NCBI GenBank assembly: GCA_025454855.1
Contig: JALONS010000054.1
Span: 1 to 32,863 of the forward strand
Direction of reading: 5' to 3'
DNA: 32,863 nucleotides
Origin: Arcicella sp.
Lineage (GTDB): Bacteria; Bacteroidota; Bacteroidia; Cytophagales; Spirosomataceae
Under the pieces are notes generated by a model. It was not told where the DNA came from and made no database searches. It was given only the letters and a program-made list of their open reading frames with translations. Positions 22,101-32,270 of this stretch are shown piece by piece. The position numbers were made by a program, and so were the translations under genes. Numbering within the stretch: position 1 is the first letter of the stretch; each line of letters begins with the position of its first letter.

Positions 22101-22949
22101 CTAATTTAGTATATCTGTTAATTTCCCTTTTTCTTGAATGGCGAATCCTTTTTCCGTTTTCTTAACCGTAGCACAGTCGTAAAAAGGGTCGTGGTCGAAG
22201 AAAATAATCCATTCATTATCAGCGGCTCTGCTCAGCAAATCTTGTTTTTCTGTCATCGTTTGTAACGGGCGTATATCATAGCCCATCACATAAGGCACAG
22301 GAATATGAGCGTGCGATGGAATGGTATCAGCAATAAAAAGTATTTCATGGTTTTGGAAATGTATTTTGGGCATTAACATTTTTTCGGTATGTCCATCAGC
22401 CGTAAGAATTTCGATATTTTTGAATGGATTTTGTTCAAAGGTATCAATGAAAAATAGCTGATTCGCTTCTTGAATGGGTAGGATATTTTCTTTGAAAAAA
22501 GTAGTTTTTTCTCGTGGATTGGGTTGAATGGCACTATTGAAATGCTCAGAGTGAGTCCAGTATTTAGCGTTCGGAAAAGTCATTTCAAATTTAGTACGGT
22601 CGCTGTTCCATTTTACTGCTCCTCCGCAGTGGTCGAAATGAAGATGACTTAAAATAACGTCGGTCACTTCGTTTTCATGAAAACCCTTTGATCGGATTGA
22701 TTGTATTAAGTCGCCCTCTCCATGACGATAGTAATATCCTTGCCATTTGGCATCTTGTTTATCTCCCATGCCTGTATCAATCAGTATGAGCCGATTTTCA
22801 TCTTCAATTAAAAGGCAACGCATCGCCCAAGAACACAAATTTAAGTCATCCGCAGGAATTGATTTTTGCCAAAAACTTTTGGGAACAACCCCAAACATAG
22901 CACCGCCGTCTAACTTAAAAAAACCAGAATCAATTGAATATAAGTTCAT
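22101..22949 (-). CDS. metallo-beta-lactamase-fold hydrolase
   Basis: This 282-aa cytoplasmic protein (no signal peptide) has the MBL fold. The zinc-binding motif H-x-H-x-D-H is SHLHFDHCGGA (His102, His104, Asp106, His107). It is preceded by the strand LILIDTGMGD (55-64) and followed by a later His (WTHSEHF), the bridging Asp in LFIADTIPSHAH and a C-terminal IIFFDHDP. All zinc ligands are present, so it should be active. The layout is close to the AiiA-like/lactonase branch of the superfamily, but substrate assignment on that basis would be a guess. The gene is divergent from the patatin-like gene, with a 142-bp spacer. Confidence 0.88.
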   Translation of the reverse strand: MNLYSIDSGFFKLDGGAMFGVVPKSFWQKSIPADDLNLCSWAMRCLLIEDENRLILIDTGMGDKQDAKWQGYYYRHGEGDLIQSIRSKGFHENEVTDVILSHLHFDHCGGAVKWNSDRTKFEMTFPNAKYWTHSEHFNSAIQPNPREKTTFFKENILPIQEANQLFFIDTFEQNPFKNIEILTADGHTEKMLMPKIHFQNHEILFIADTIPSHAHIPVPYVMGYDIRPLQTMTEKQDLLSRAADNEWIIFFDHDPFYDCATVKKTEKGFAIQEKGKLTDILN

Positions 22950-23091
22950 AAAGAAGATTGAATATGGAATGTTAATGTTATATATTGCTAAACATTTGCA
23001 ACATTAGTATAAAGTATTTAGTTTTCAAAATAATTTGAGTTGTTCACTTTCAAGCCAATTTAGCATTGTATCGTTATTAAAAACTATTGTT

Positions 23092-23862
23092 ATGAAGGTA
23101 GGACTTGTATTATCAGGAGGAGGAGTTAGAGGAATTGCTCATTTAGGCGTTTTAAAAGCACTCCAAGAACAAAATGTTAAAATTTCAGGAATATCGGGGT
23201 GTAGTGCTGGGTCAATAGTAGGTGCAATGTTTGCCGCAGGATATTCACCCGACCATATTTTTGAGATTGTGGTTTCATCGAGTACGCTCAGAGCCATGAG
23301 ACCCGCTTGGAACGGTGCTGGTTTATTAAGAATGCAACGTGCCGAAAATGTATATCTAAAATATATTCCACATAATTCTTTTGAAAGATTAAAAATTCCT
23401 TTAACGGTAAACGCAACCGATTTGTACGCTGGTGAAACAGTGTATTTCTCTTCGGGCGAACTATTAAAACCAACTATGGCTTCATGTTCAATACCGGGGT
23501 TATTTGAACCCATCGTATTTGATGGAAAAACATTAGTTGATGGTGGTGTACTCAACAATATGCCCGTAGAACCCATCGAAAAACAGTATGATTTTATTCT
23601 TGGAAGTCATTGTAATCCCTACGGAATCAACCAAGTCCCAAAATCAATGGCATCAGTAGTACAAAAAGCCTTATATTTGGCGATAAACAATAACTCAAGA
23701 AATAGATTTCCAAAGTGTAATTTTGTGATAGAACCTCCAGAATTAAAAATGTTTGACCCATACGACATAAGAAAAGCCAAAAATATTTTCAAAGTTGGGT
23801 ACGAATACACCAAGGAATTAAATTTGACAAAAATCCTCTCCTTATCTACAAAATCTATTTAA
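23092..23862 (+). CDS. patatin-like phospholipase
   Basis: This 256-aa serine hydrolase of the patatin family, which releases fatty acids from phospholipids or other lipids, has a Ser-Asp dyad. The glycine-rich oxyanion motif is SGGGVRG (8-14), the nucleophile elbow GCSAG carries Ser38, and the DGG motif carries Asp150 (LVDGGVLNNMP). I chose ATG at 23092 because MKVGLVLSGGG is the standard family N-terminus; the frame extends 19 codons further without support. There is no signal peptide, so it is intracellular. All catalytic residues are intact. It lies 200 bp upstream of the SusC gene but is probably separately transcribed. Confidence 0.92.
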   Translation: MKVGLVLSGGGVRGIAHLGVLKALQEQNVKISGISGCSAGSIVGAMFAAGYSPDHIFEIVVSSSTLRAMRPAWNGAGLLRMQRAENVYLKYIPHNSFERLKIPLTVNATDLYAGETVYFSSGELLKPTMASCSIPGLFEPIVFDGKTLVDGGVLNNMPVEPIEKQYDFILGSHCNPYGINQVPKSMASVVQKALYLAINNNSRNRFPKCNFVIEPPELKMFDPYDIRKAKNIFKVGYEYTKELNLTKILSLSTKSI

Positions 23863-23897
23863 GAATTGTATTACATTTGACTTTATCACACTTGTTT

Positions 23898-23929
23898 TTT
23901 GACTTTGTAGCAAACAGTTTTTAACTTTG
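23898..23929 (+). promoter_or_regulatory. Bacteroidota-type promoter of the first susC/susD pair
   Basis: TTTG (23898-23901), a 20-bp gap, then TAACTTTG (23922-23929), an exact TAnnTTTG match. Transcription would start near 23935, leaving a leader of about 130 nt before the SusC gene, long enough to carry post-transcriptional control. The small palindrome TATCTT/AAGATA (about 23995-24011) lies within that leader. Confidence 0.55.
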
Positions 23930-24063
23930 AAAACTTATTTTTGAAAAAAAAATGCTGTTTTTGCTCCAAAAAGAAACTTGTTTTTTATTAATAGTATCTT
24001 TTTTTAAGATAAAATAGTTTTTTTAGTACCACAATTAAAATTTAAACACAAAACTAAATTTTC

Positions 24064-27000
24064 ATGAACAAACGTTTATTATTCAGTCTATTATTGTTTT
24101 TTGGCTGTTCTCTGAGTATGCTTGCTCAAGACCGTCGAATTACAGGGAAAGTGGTGTCTGCGGTTGATGGCTCGCCACTACCAGGTGTGAGTGTACAGGT
24201 AAAAGGAACAAATAAAGGTACTTCTACCGATGCCACTGGAAGTTACGCAATTAATGTACCATCGGGTAAAGCATCAATTGAGGTGCGTTCTGTTGGTTTT
24301 TTGACTCAATCTTTTGAGGTTGGTTCTCAGAGTGTTATCAACATTTCTCTTGTGGAAAGTGATAATTCATTAGGCGAAGTAGTGGTAGTAGGTTATGGTA
24401 CTCAGAAAAAAACAAACTTGACGGGTAATGTAGCTCAAATTAATGCCAAAGCCATCGAGAACCTACCAGTGCTAACAACAGAGCAAGCTATTCAAGGACG
24501 TGCCGCAGGGGTTTTTGTTGAATCAGGTAACGGTAAAGTTGGTCAGGGTATCAAAATGCGTATTCGTGGTGCATCATCGGTTTCAGCAGGTAATGAACCA
24601 TTGTACGTAATTGATGGTATTCCAATGACTTCTAATTTTACTACTAACAGTCCTAACCCATTAGCGGATATAAATTTTAATGATGTTGAATCAATTGACA
24701 TTTCGAAAGATGCTTCTGCCGCTGCTATTTATGGAGCGAGAGGGTCTAATGGGGTGGTACAAATTACTACCAAAAGAGGTAAGGCAGGAAAAACAAATTT
24801 TAGTCTTAACTATTTTACAGGAACCAGTGAACCAACGGGTCGTCGCCAATTCTTGAATACAGCCCAGTATGTAGAGTTATTCAAGGAAGCCCGTGCCAAT
24901 GCAGGTTTTTCTTTAGCAGGTGGTGAAACTCGTTTTACTCGTTATGCAGTAGGTGAAAGAGCAAGATGGGCAGACCCCACCTCTCCAAATTACACTAATA
25001 CCGTTTGGGAAGACCAAGTTTTAAGAAAAGGAAGTATTAACCAACTTGATTTGAGTATCAACGGTGGTACAGACAAAACGAAGTTTTATGCTTCGGGTTC
25101 TTACAGTAAACAAGATGGTATCATCGTAAAAAATGCTTTTGAACGTTTAAGTACTCGTTTGAACCTTGACCATAAAGCAACGGATAAACTGACGATTGGG
25201 GTAAACGCCAGTTTGGCACGTACATTAAACACACGTTTATCGAATGATAATGCTTTCTCAACACCGATGCAGATTATTGCATTAGCTCCAATGTCACCAG
25301 TGATTGACCCACGCACAGGAGATTTTACTGATACTTACAACGGTGCTGATGTTACACAATATTACAATCCATTGGTAAGTATTGCTAATACCAATAATAC
25401 TACTGAGGTATATCGTACTATTGGTAATGTATATGGGCAATGGAATATACTTCCTGCCTTGTCATTCCGTACAGAATATGGTTTTGATATGTTATTGAGA
25501 AATGATGACCAATACAATGGTAAGAAAACCGTTAGAAATTCAGTGAATGCTGGCAATGGTGAAGCCATTAAAAGTGTAGCAAATACTTACAATTTTAACA
25601 CGAACAGTTTCTTTACCTACAATCAAGTATTTGACCAAAAGCATGATTTGAATGCAGTACTCGGTATGAGTTATCAGCAGTCTGACAGAACAGCTATCGA
25701 TGCGGTGGGTCGTCAGTTACCTTCTGATTCTTACAAGACAATTGCTTCGGCTGCTACCAAAGCAGATGCTAATTCATTTGAAAGAAGATTTACTTTCTTG
25801 TCGTATTTCTCAAGAGTTAATTACAAGTTTGATAATAAATATCTAATAGGTTTGAGTGGACGTGTTGATGGTTCTTCTCGTTTCGGAGCTAATAATCGTT
25901 ATGGTTTCTTCCCATCTGCTTCGGTAGGTTGGATTCTCTCAGAAGAAAGTTTCATCAAGGATATTCGTCAGATTAGTTTGTTGAAAATTCGTGGTAGTTA
26001 TGGTTTTACAGGTAATGCTGAGATTGCTAACTTCCCAAGTTTAGGTTTGTATACAGCCGAAGGTTATGCTGGAACTCCCGGACAAAGACAATTCCAATTA
26101 GAAAACCCAGATTTGAAATGGGAGAAAACAGCCCAAACTGATATTGGTTTAGAAGTAGGTTTATTTAATAATCGTTTGAGCTTTGAAGTAGATTATTACT
26201 CGAAATATACGACTGATTTATTATTAGATGTGAACGTTCCGGGGACGAGTGGTTTTTCAAGACAATTAAAAAATGTGGGTGAATTGGAAAACAAAGGCTG
26301 GGAATTTATCGTAAGAACAGATAATAAATTTGGTGATTTAACTTGGAGAGCTTCAATTAATGCAGCAACGAACAAAAACAAAATTTTGAATCTTCAAGGG
26401 CAAGTGATTACGGGTGGTTTCTTGAACAGAGCCGTAGAGGGACAGCCACTCAGTGTTTTTGTAGGTCCTGAATATGCAGGAGTTGATCCGGCTAATGGTG
26501 ATGCTCTTTATTATTTGAACACTACCAAAGCAGATGGTTCATTCGATAAAACTAAAACTAATGATGTAAATCAGGCAGCATTTGTACCCATCGGAAATCC
26601 TAATCCGCTTTGGATTGGTGGTATTACCAATGATTTTAGTTACAAAGGCATTGATTTGAGTGTAACATTCCAAGGTGTTTATGGTAATGATGTGTATAAC
26701 GGAGCTGGTAAATTTATGTCAGCCAACGGAGATTTTTATGATAACCAAACGCTTGACCAATTAAACAGATGGAGAAAACCAGGTGATATCACAAACGTTC
26801 CTCAAGCACGTTATGTAGGTGGTAATGGTACAGCTGAATCATCACGTTACTTAGAAGATGCCAGCTATACACGTTTGAAAACCGTAACATTAGGTTATGC
26901 TTTCCCCAAAAGTATTACGGATAAATTGAAATTGAGTCGATTGAGAATTTATGCAACGGCTAACAATTTATTGACATTCACCAAATATACAGGATGGGAC

Positions 27001-27105
27001 CCTGAAGTAAATACGGATTATTTGACGGGTGTTGCCGCTGGTAACGATTTCTATTCAGCACCACAACCCAAAACAATCACTGTTGGTTTAAATCTTGGTT
27101 TTTAG
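24064..27105 (+). CDS. SusC/RagA-family TonB-linked outer-membrane protein
   Basis: This 1013-aa TonB-dependent transporter takes up large or scarce nutrients (glycans, peptides) across the outer membrane with its SusD partner. The signal peptide (MNKRLLFSLLLFFGCSLSMLAQ) is followed by a carboxypeptidase regulatory-like domain (about 24-100, RRITGKVVSAVDGSPLPGVSV). Next come the SusC signature and TonB-box area (LGEVVVVGYGTQKKTNLTGNV), the plug domain (RIRGASSVSAGNEPLYVIDGIPM; DASAAAIYGARGSNGVVQITTKRG) and a 22-strand-type barrel. It closes with the terminal strand PKTITVGLNLGF, which ends in Phe. The reading frame is intact. Its SusD gene follows after 47 bp. No glycosidase, peptidase or regulator lies next to it, so the substrate is unknown. 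Confidence 0.95.
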   Translation: MNKRLLFSLLLFFGCSLSMLAQDRRITGKVVSAVDGSPLPGVSVQVKGTNKGTSTDATGSYAINVPSGKASIEVRSVGFLTQSFEVGSQSVINISLVESDNSLGEVVVVGYGTQKKTNLTGNVAQINAKAIENLPVLTTEQAIQGRAAGVFVESGNGKVGQGIKMRIRGASSVSAGNEPLYVIDGIPMTSNFTTNSPNPLADINFNDVESIDISKDASAAAIYGARGSNGVVQITTKRGKAGKTNFSLNYFTGTSEPTGRRQFLNTAQYVELFKEARANAGFSLAGGETRFTRYAVGERARWADPTSPNYTNTVWEDQVLRKGSINQLDLSINGGTDKTKFYASGSYSKQDGIIVKNAFERLSTRLNLDHKATDKLTIGVNASLARTLNTRLSNDNAFSTPMQIIALAPMSPVIDPRTGDFTDTYNGADVTQYYNPLVSIANTNNTTEVYRTIGNVYGQWNILPALSFRTEYGFDMLLRNDDQYNGKKTVRNSVNAGNGEAIKSVANTYNFNTNSFFTYNQVFDQKHDLNAVLGMSYQQSDRTAIDAVGRQLPSDSYKTIASAATKADANSFERRFTFLSYFSRVNYKFDNKYLIGLSGRVDGSSRFGANNRYGFFPSASVGWILSEESFIKDIRQISLLKIRGSYGFTGNAEIANFPSLGLYTAEGYAGTPGQRQFQLENPDLKWEKTAQTDIGLEVGLFNNRLSFEVDYYSKYTTDLLLDVNVPGTSGFSRQLKNVGELENKGWEFIVRTDNKFGDLTWRASINAATNKNKILNLQGQVITGGFLNRAVEGQPLSVFVGPEYAGVDPANGDALYYLNTTKADGSFDKTKTNDVNQAAFVPIGNPNPLWIGGITNDFSYKGIDLSVTFQGVYGNDVYNGAGKFMSANGDFYDNQTLDQLNRWRKPGDITNVPQARYVGGNGTAESSRYLEDASYTRLKTVTLGYAFPKSITDKLKLSRLRIYATANNLLTFTKYTGWDPEVNTDYLTGVAAGNDFYSAPQPKTITVGLNLGF

Positions 27106-27152
27106 TCCTTAAAAGTCTGAAAAACAAATCATTAACATAGATATTACATACA

Positions 27153-28517
27153 ATGAAAATAAATAATAAATTCATATATGCAGTAGCTTTTAGTTTAATA
27201 CTATCAAGCTGTGCCAATAAATTAGATGTGAAACCCGTAGATGATGTGGATGCTATCTCAGCCGTAAAAACATCATCAGACGTAGAAGCAATCTTAACGG
27301 GAGCTTATGATTCTATGACTGACGGAGATGTTTTGGGAGGAAATATGCAGCGTGATGCTGAATTGATGGCTGATAATGGAGATGTAGAGTGGGCAGGTAC
27401 ATTTGTTGCTCCGGGGGAAATATTTGAGAAAAGTATGCTCAGAGATAACAACCAAGCTGAAGCTACTTGGTTGGATAGTTACCGTACTATCAATACTGCC
27501 AATACTGTTTTAGCAAATTTAGGCGTAGTAGATGCTGCTAAAAAATCACGATTTGAAGGCGAAGCAAAATTAATTCGTGCTTGGATGCACTTTGAATTAG
27601 TTAGAATTTATGCTAAAACATTTCAAGATGGAAACGCTGCCTCTAACTTAGGTGTACCCATTATGACAATACCAACTGCTAAAATTACGGATGCAAGTTT
27701 TGTGAAACGTAATACCGTAGCTGAAGTATATCAAGCAGTAATTGCAGACCTTACCAGTGCTGAGTCATTATTACCAGCGAAAAATGGTTTTTTTGCTAAC
27801 AAAGCTACTGCAGCAGCTTTATTGTCAAGAGTTTATCTAATGCAAGGTAATTATGATGCGGCCCGTCAGGCGGCACATAGGGTTATTTCTTCGGGTAATT
27901 ATACCCTCACCGAAACGTTTGATTTAGCATTTAATAATAGAACAAATTCAACAGAAGATATTTTTGCTACGCAAGGAACAGACCAAGATTTTGTGAATGA
28001 GCTAAATACTTTCTTTGCTTCTTCTGAATATCAAGGACGGGGGGATATTTATGTTAATGAACAGCATTTGAATTCTTATGATGTTTCAGATGAAAGAGGA
28101 AATTTCTTTTATGAATCAGGGGATATTTTTACGGCTAAATGGGCGAGAAGAATCGGAAATATTCCATTGATTCGTTTAGCAGAAATGTATTTAACTCGTG
28201 CAGAAGGTAATCTCCGTGCTGGTGGCACGCCAATAGGAACCACTCCTTTAGCTGATATTAATCGCTTGCGTGAAAGAGCAGGAGCCAAATTATATACAAC
28301 GATGGATTTAGCTACTATCTTAAAGGAAAGAAGATTTGAATTAGCTTTTGAAGGACACTGGATTCATGATATTAAGCGTAACAGACAAACCATTACTAAA
28401 AGAAATGGTAATGGTACCAGAACATGGACTTTTAATTCGCCAAAATTAATCTTCCCAATTCCACTTCGTGAGACTGATGCAAATAAAAATTTAGTTCAAA
28501 ACGAAGGTTATCAGTAA
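27153..28517 (+). CDS. SusD/RagB-family nutrient-binding lipoprotein
   Basis: This 454-aa surface lipoprotein is the substrate-binding lid of the SusC above. The lipoprotein signal peptide is MKINNKFIYAVAFSLILSSC, with the lipobox ending in Cys20. The N-terminal SusD-like helical domain (TPR-type) covers about residues 25-240 and the RagB/SusD domain about 265-454. It includes the characteristic NIPLIRLAEMYLTRAEG and INRLRERAGA motifs and the C-terminal KERRFELAFEGHWIHDIKRN followed by a FPIPLRETDANKNLVQNEGY end. The length is at the short end for the family. It is cotranscribed with the SusC gene and followed by a very strong hairpin terminator. Confidence 0.94.
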   Translation: MKINNKFIYAVAFSLILSSCANKLDVKPVDDVDAISAVKTSSDVEAILTGAYDSMTDGDVLGGNMQRDAELMADNGDVEWAGTFVAPGEIFEKSMLRDNNQAEATWLDSYRTINTANTVLANLGVVDAAKKSRFEGEAKLIRAWMHFELVRIYAKTFQDGNAASNLGVPIMTIPTAKITDASFVKRNTVAEVYQAVIADLTSAESLLPAKNGFFANKATAAALLSRVYLMQGNYDAARQAAHRVISSGNYTLTETFDLAFNNRTNSTEDIFATQGTDQDFVNELNTFFASSEYQGRGDIYVNEQHLNSYDVSDERGNFFYESGDIFTAKWARRIGNIPLIRLAEMYLTRAEGNLRAGGTPIGTTPLADINRLRERAGAKLYTTMDLATILKERRFELAFEGHWIHDIKRNRQTITKRNGNGTRTWTFNSPKLIFPIPLRETDANKNLVQNEGYQ

Positions 28518-28534
28518 TTAACATTCTTTCGATT

Positions 28535-28586
28535 TTATTAAACAAAAAAAGCAAACCAATTTTGGTTTGCTTTTTTTGTTTAATAA
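28535..28586. terminator. long rho-independent terminator after the first susC/susD pair
   Basis: 28535-28559 and 28562-28586 are exact inverted repeats of 25 bp with core AAAAAAAGCAAACCAA and its complement, giving a long stem with T-tract. It lies 18 bp after the SusD stop codon and ends the operon. Confidence 0.88.
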
Positions 28587-29021
28587 TTACTTTTGAATAG
28601 TATTGAAACAGAATATTAGTATGCTAACTATGAGAATAATACAATTTATCATCCATCAAATAGTGTTTTTTGTAAAAAACTAAAAAATAACATGGGTACG
28701 AGCTACTTATTTTTGAATAGAGAAAAGAATATTTCTAAGACTATATCTAAACTATATCAGTTTAGTATTTTATTTGGTATATTATACTTAATTATGGTTA
28801 AAATTTTGCTGTTATCTAAGTATATTCCCTTCTTTTTTCTTTTCCTGAATCCATATTATATTCTACATAATCGTTATTTTTTGCTATTAAATTCCTTATT
28901 TTAGCGACAAGCCCAAATATTATATTGCTATTATATTGTTTGTTAAGTACAAAAAAATTATTTTTACAAATAATTAGTATATTAATCATTTAACAATTTT
29001 TAACCTTAATTATTAAAGTAT
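28587..29021. other. 435-bp AT-rich spacer before the second susC
   Basis: This is very AT-rich. There is one short inverted repeat, CTAAAC (28747-28752) and GTTTAG (28760-28765). A 70-codon frame at 28692-28904 has the Phe/Leu/Tyr/Ile composition expected of chance translation of AT-rich DNA and no motif. I see no convincing TAnnTTTG promoter for the downstream gene. Confidence 0.4.
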
Positions 29022-32000
29022 ATGAAGAAACAATTACTCATCATTTTACTTGTTATGTTTACTTTTTGTGCAAATATGTTTGCACAAGATAGAAAAGTAA
29101 CTGGTAAAGTAACCTCAGCCGAAGACGGCACAGGTCTTCCCGGGGTTTCAGTCCGTGTAAAGAATACCAATACAGGTGTTCAAACAGACGCATCAGGAAA
29201 CTACTCAATTGCAGTTCCAGATGGAGCTTCAGTAAAATTACAATTCTAATTTATTGGAATGACCTCAGAGGAGGTTAGCGTTGGTAGCCAATCAGTCATT
29301 AATGTCAAGATGGGAACTGATATTAGACAATTATCTGAAATTGTTGTGACGGGTGTGGGGGTAGCTACCAACAAAGCTAAATTGGCTTTTGCGGTGGAGT
29401 CTATTTCATCAAAAGCCCTTCCACAAGCTCCAACGGCTTCGGTTGACCAAGCCTTAGTTGGTAAAATAGCGGGTGCTCAGATTACTTCTAAAAATGGAAC
29501 ACCTGGTGCAGGAACCAATATTGTTTTAAGAGGTATCAATACCATCAACCGAGGAACGAACCCTATGATTATGATTGATGGGGTACAAGTGGCTTCAACA
29601 GATTTGAATTCAATAGACCTGAGTATTATTGACCGTATTGAGGTTGTACAAGGGGCGGCTTCTGCTACCATTTATGGGGGCTCAAGGAGCAAATGGTGTT
29701 ATTCAGTTATTTACCAAAAAAGGTAAAAGCGGACAAATGAATATTGATTTTTCTTCGAGTGTTTCAAATAATGCTTATTTGAATATTGGGGAGTTAAAAA
29801 ATCTGAACTCCATGCACTTGGTACAGATGCCAACAATAATGTTTTAAGTGGTGGTACTGGCAACCCTATTTTGGTACAAGACCCTAATACTGGTTTGTAC
29901 AATGGTGATGTTATCTATGATGCACTTGATGTAAATAGTAACATGAACAAGCCTTATAATAGGAATTTGAAGTATTATGACCATTACAATTTCTTCTTTG
30001 TACCAGCTAATACATACAATAATAGTATTTCAATTACAGGAGGGAAAGACAAAACTGACTACCTTTTTTCGATTTCTAATAACTTTCAGGAGAGTAACGT
30101 AATCAATAACGGTGATTTCAGCAGAACGAACTTGAGCGTTAATCTTGGAACTGAATTAGCTCCGAAATTAAAGTTTAGAAGTACAACGCAGTTAGTATAT
30201 ACTCGTAATACGTTGAAGTCTAACGATAGAACGATTATCTACGCCTTGAACAATACTCGTCCATTTGCCAATTATGAAGACCCATTACCAAATGGAGATT
30301 TTCCTGCGTTCTTGGGTGCTGCCGTGGGTGTAAATAGTTTTGCCCCTCGTTTTTTCCAACAATATACTACTCGTAATGGTAATAAAGTTGATGTAATTCA
30401 AAATTTAAGTCTTGCTTATGAGCTAAATAAATTTGTTGATTTAGACGTGAAATATGGGATAAATTATCAGAGAGACGAAGATATATCAAGATATGATAAT
30501 CAGACATTGAATCCGAATATCGCAGCCCTTCCATCAAACTACTATTTGTCTGGGAATTATGGAACTGACCGTACTGGAGAGATTAATAATTTTAGTATTA
30601 CTCAGGTTGCTCAAAACTTATTAGCTTCAGCTACTATCAAGACTGATTTTATGAAGGATTTTAATATGAGTATTCCTATTACTACTTCAACGCAATTAGC
30701 ATTTGATTGGCGTAAGCAGACCAGAGACCAATACGTAACTTATCAATTCGGTTTGCCTACTTACCGTCCTTTCACGCCTGCACAAGGAACTCAACAATTT
30801 ACTCGTGCATGGGGAACATCAGCTACCACTAATGGTCCTTTAGGAACTTACGTAGAGCCTTTCGTATCGTATGGTTACTTAGTAAATCAAAGAATTGAGT
30901 ACGGTGAGATTGCGGGTATTTCTGGAGGATTCCGTACGGATTATTCTTCGGCGTTTGGGGCTGGTTCAAAACCATTTACTTTCCCTCGTGGAGATGCTTA
31001 TGTAAGATTCTCATCGATGAATTTTTGGAAAAATGGAGCGATTGCCAATACATTATCTGATTTCAAAATTAGAGCAGCTTACGGTGAGGCAGGTATCCAA
31101 CCAAGACCATTTGACAGATACATTACCTTGCAAACTTCTGTAATTGGTACATCCAATGCTTTCTCTTACCCAACTTCATTAGCCAATGAAGATTTGAATG
31201 TGGAAGTATCAAAAGAATTTGAAATAGGAACTGATTTATCATTGAATCTTTCAAAAAATGTAAATGTACTGAATGATATTCGTCTGTCGGCTACTTATTG
31301 GAATCGCTCAACCGATGGAGCTATTTGGAGTGCAGATGCCGCACCTTCAACGGGTGTTGGTAGAGTGAGAACTAATGCTTTCGGAATGGGTTCAAACGGT
31401 ATTCAAGCCCAAATTAGTGCAATGGCGTTCAGAAGTAAGAATTTCACTTGGAACACTACCATTAATTTCAGTAAACAAACTTCTGAAATCACATCAGTGA
31501 TTGGTAATGGCGAGATTGTTATTATTTCAAGTGCAGGTAGTACAAACTATGTACTGAAAGCAGGAGAAAAAATTGGTCAATTGTATGGTTTCAAAGCACT
31601 TCGTGATTTACAATGGAGAAAACCAGATGGAACCCTTGAGATTCCTGAAAATCAACAGTCTTTGTATGAAGTAGCCAGTAATGGATTTGTGGTGAATAAA
31701 ACTACTAAGCAACCTTACTTTACAGCTGATAGATATAGTTTTGGAGACCCTAATCCAGATTTTAATATGTCATTTATCAATGATTTTACCTTCAAAGGAT
31801 ATTTAACATTTGGTTTCCAGTTTGACTGGGTTCAAGGAAGTAACATTTATAACCAAACCAAGCAGTGGATGTATCGTGACGGTATTCATGCCGATTACTC
31901 AGTTCCTTTAACCATTAATGGACAAACAGGAGCTTGGACGGCTTTCTATCGTGGTGTTTATGCACAACGTCAGGCTAACGGAACAAAAGATTATTTCTAT

Positions 32001-32252
32001 GAAGATGCCTCATTTGTACGTTTGAGAAATATTCAAATTGGGATTGATTTAGCCAGAGCATTTAACTTAAAAGCATTCAAACGTTTGCAATTGGTGCTTT
32101 CTGGACGTAATCTATTGACCTTTACTAAATATACAGGCTTCGACCCAGAAATTAGTTCAGGAACAGACAATTCAGCATGGGATAGAGGAACAGACCATAA
32201 CACAATGCCAAACTTGCGTTCTTATCAAGTAGGATTAAATTTTGGTTTTTAA
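29022..32252 (+). pseudogene. SusC/RagA-family TonB-linked transporter with three lesions
   Basis: Read through its defects this would be a complete SusC of about 1,076 residues. The signal peptide (MKKQLLIILLVMFTFCANMFAQ) is followed by the regulatory-like domain (RKVTGKVTSAEDGTGLPGVSV), the plug (VLRGINTINRGTNPMIMIDG; GAQGANGVIQLFTKKG) and a barrel ending in SYQVGLNFGF. Three lesions are visible. The first is an in-frame TAA at 29247-29249 within KLQF-stop-FIGM, where family members have Ser (TCA). The second is a one-base gain at the G5 run 29676-29680. The third is a one-base loss at the A6 run 29796-29801, which restores the first frame. Everything after it is open for about 800 codons. 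Either the gene is newly inactivated or the sequence has homopolymer errors. The SusD partner follows after 18 bp. Confidence 0.88.
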
Positions 32253-32270
32253 CCCATTTTCACAGATTTA

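Noticed and set aside
23139-23576. 145-codon reverse frame inside the patatin-like gene
   Set aside because: It lies entirely within a gene with an intact catalytic dyad; a frame shadow with no domain.
28692-28904. 70-codon forward frame between the two SusC/SusD loci
   Set aside because: Composition is only Phe, Leu, Ile, Tyr and Lys as expected from translating very AT-rich DNA; no signal, motif or promoter supports it.
29022-29249. Separate small gene for the first 75 codons of the second SusC
   Set aside because: The frame continues directly after the TAA with SusC sequence, so it is the broken 5' end of one gene.
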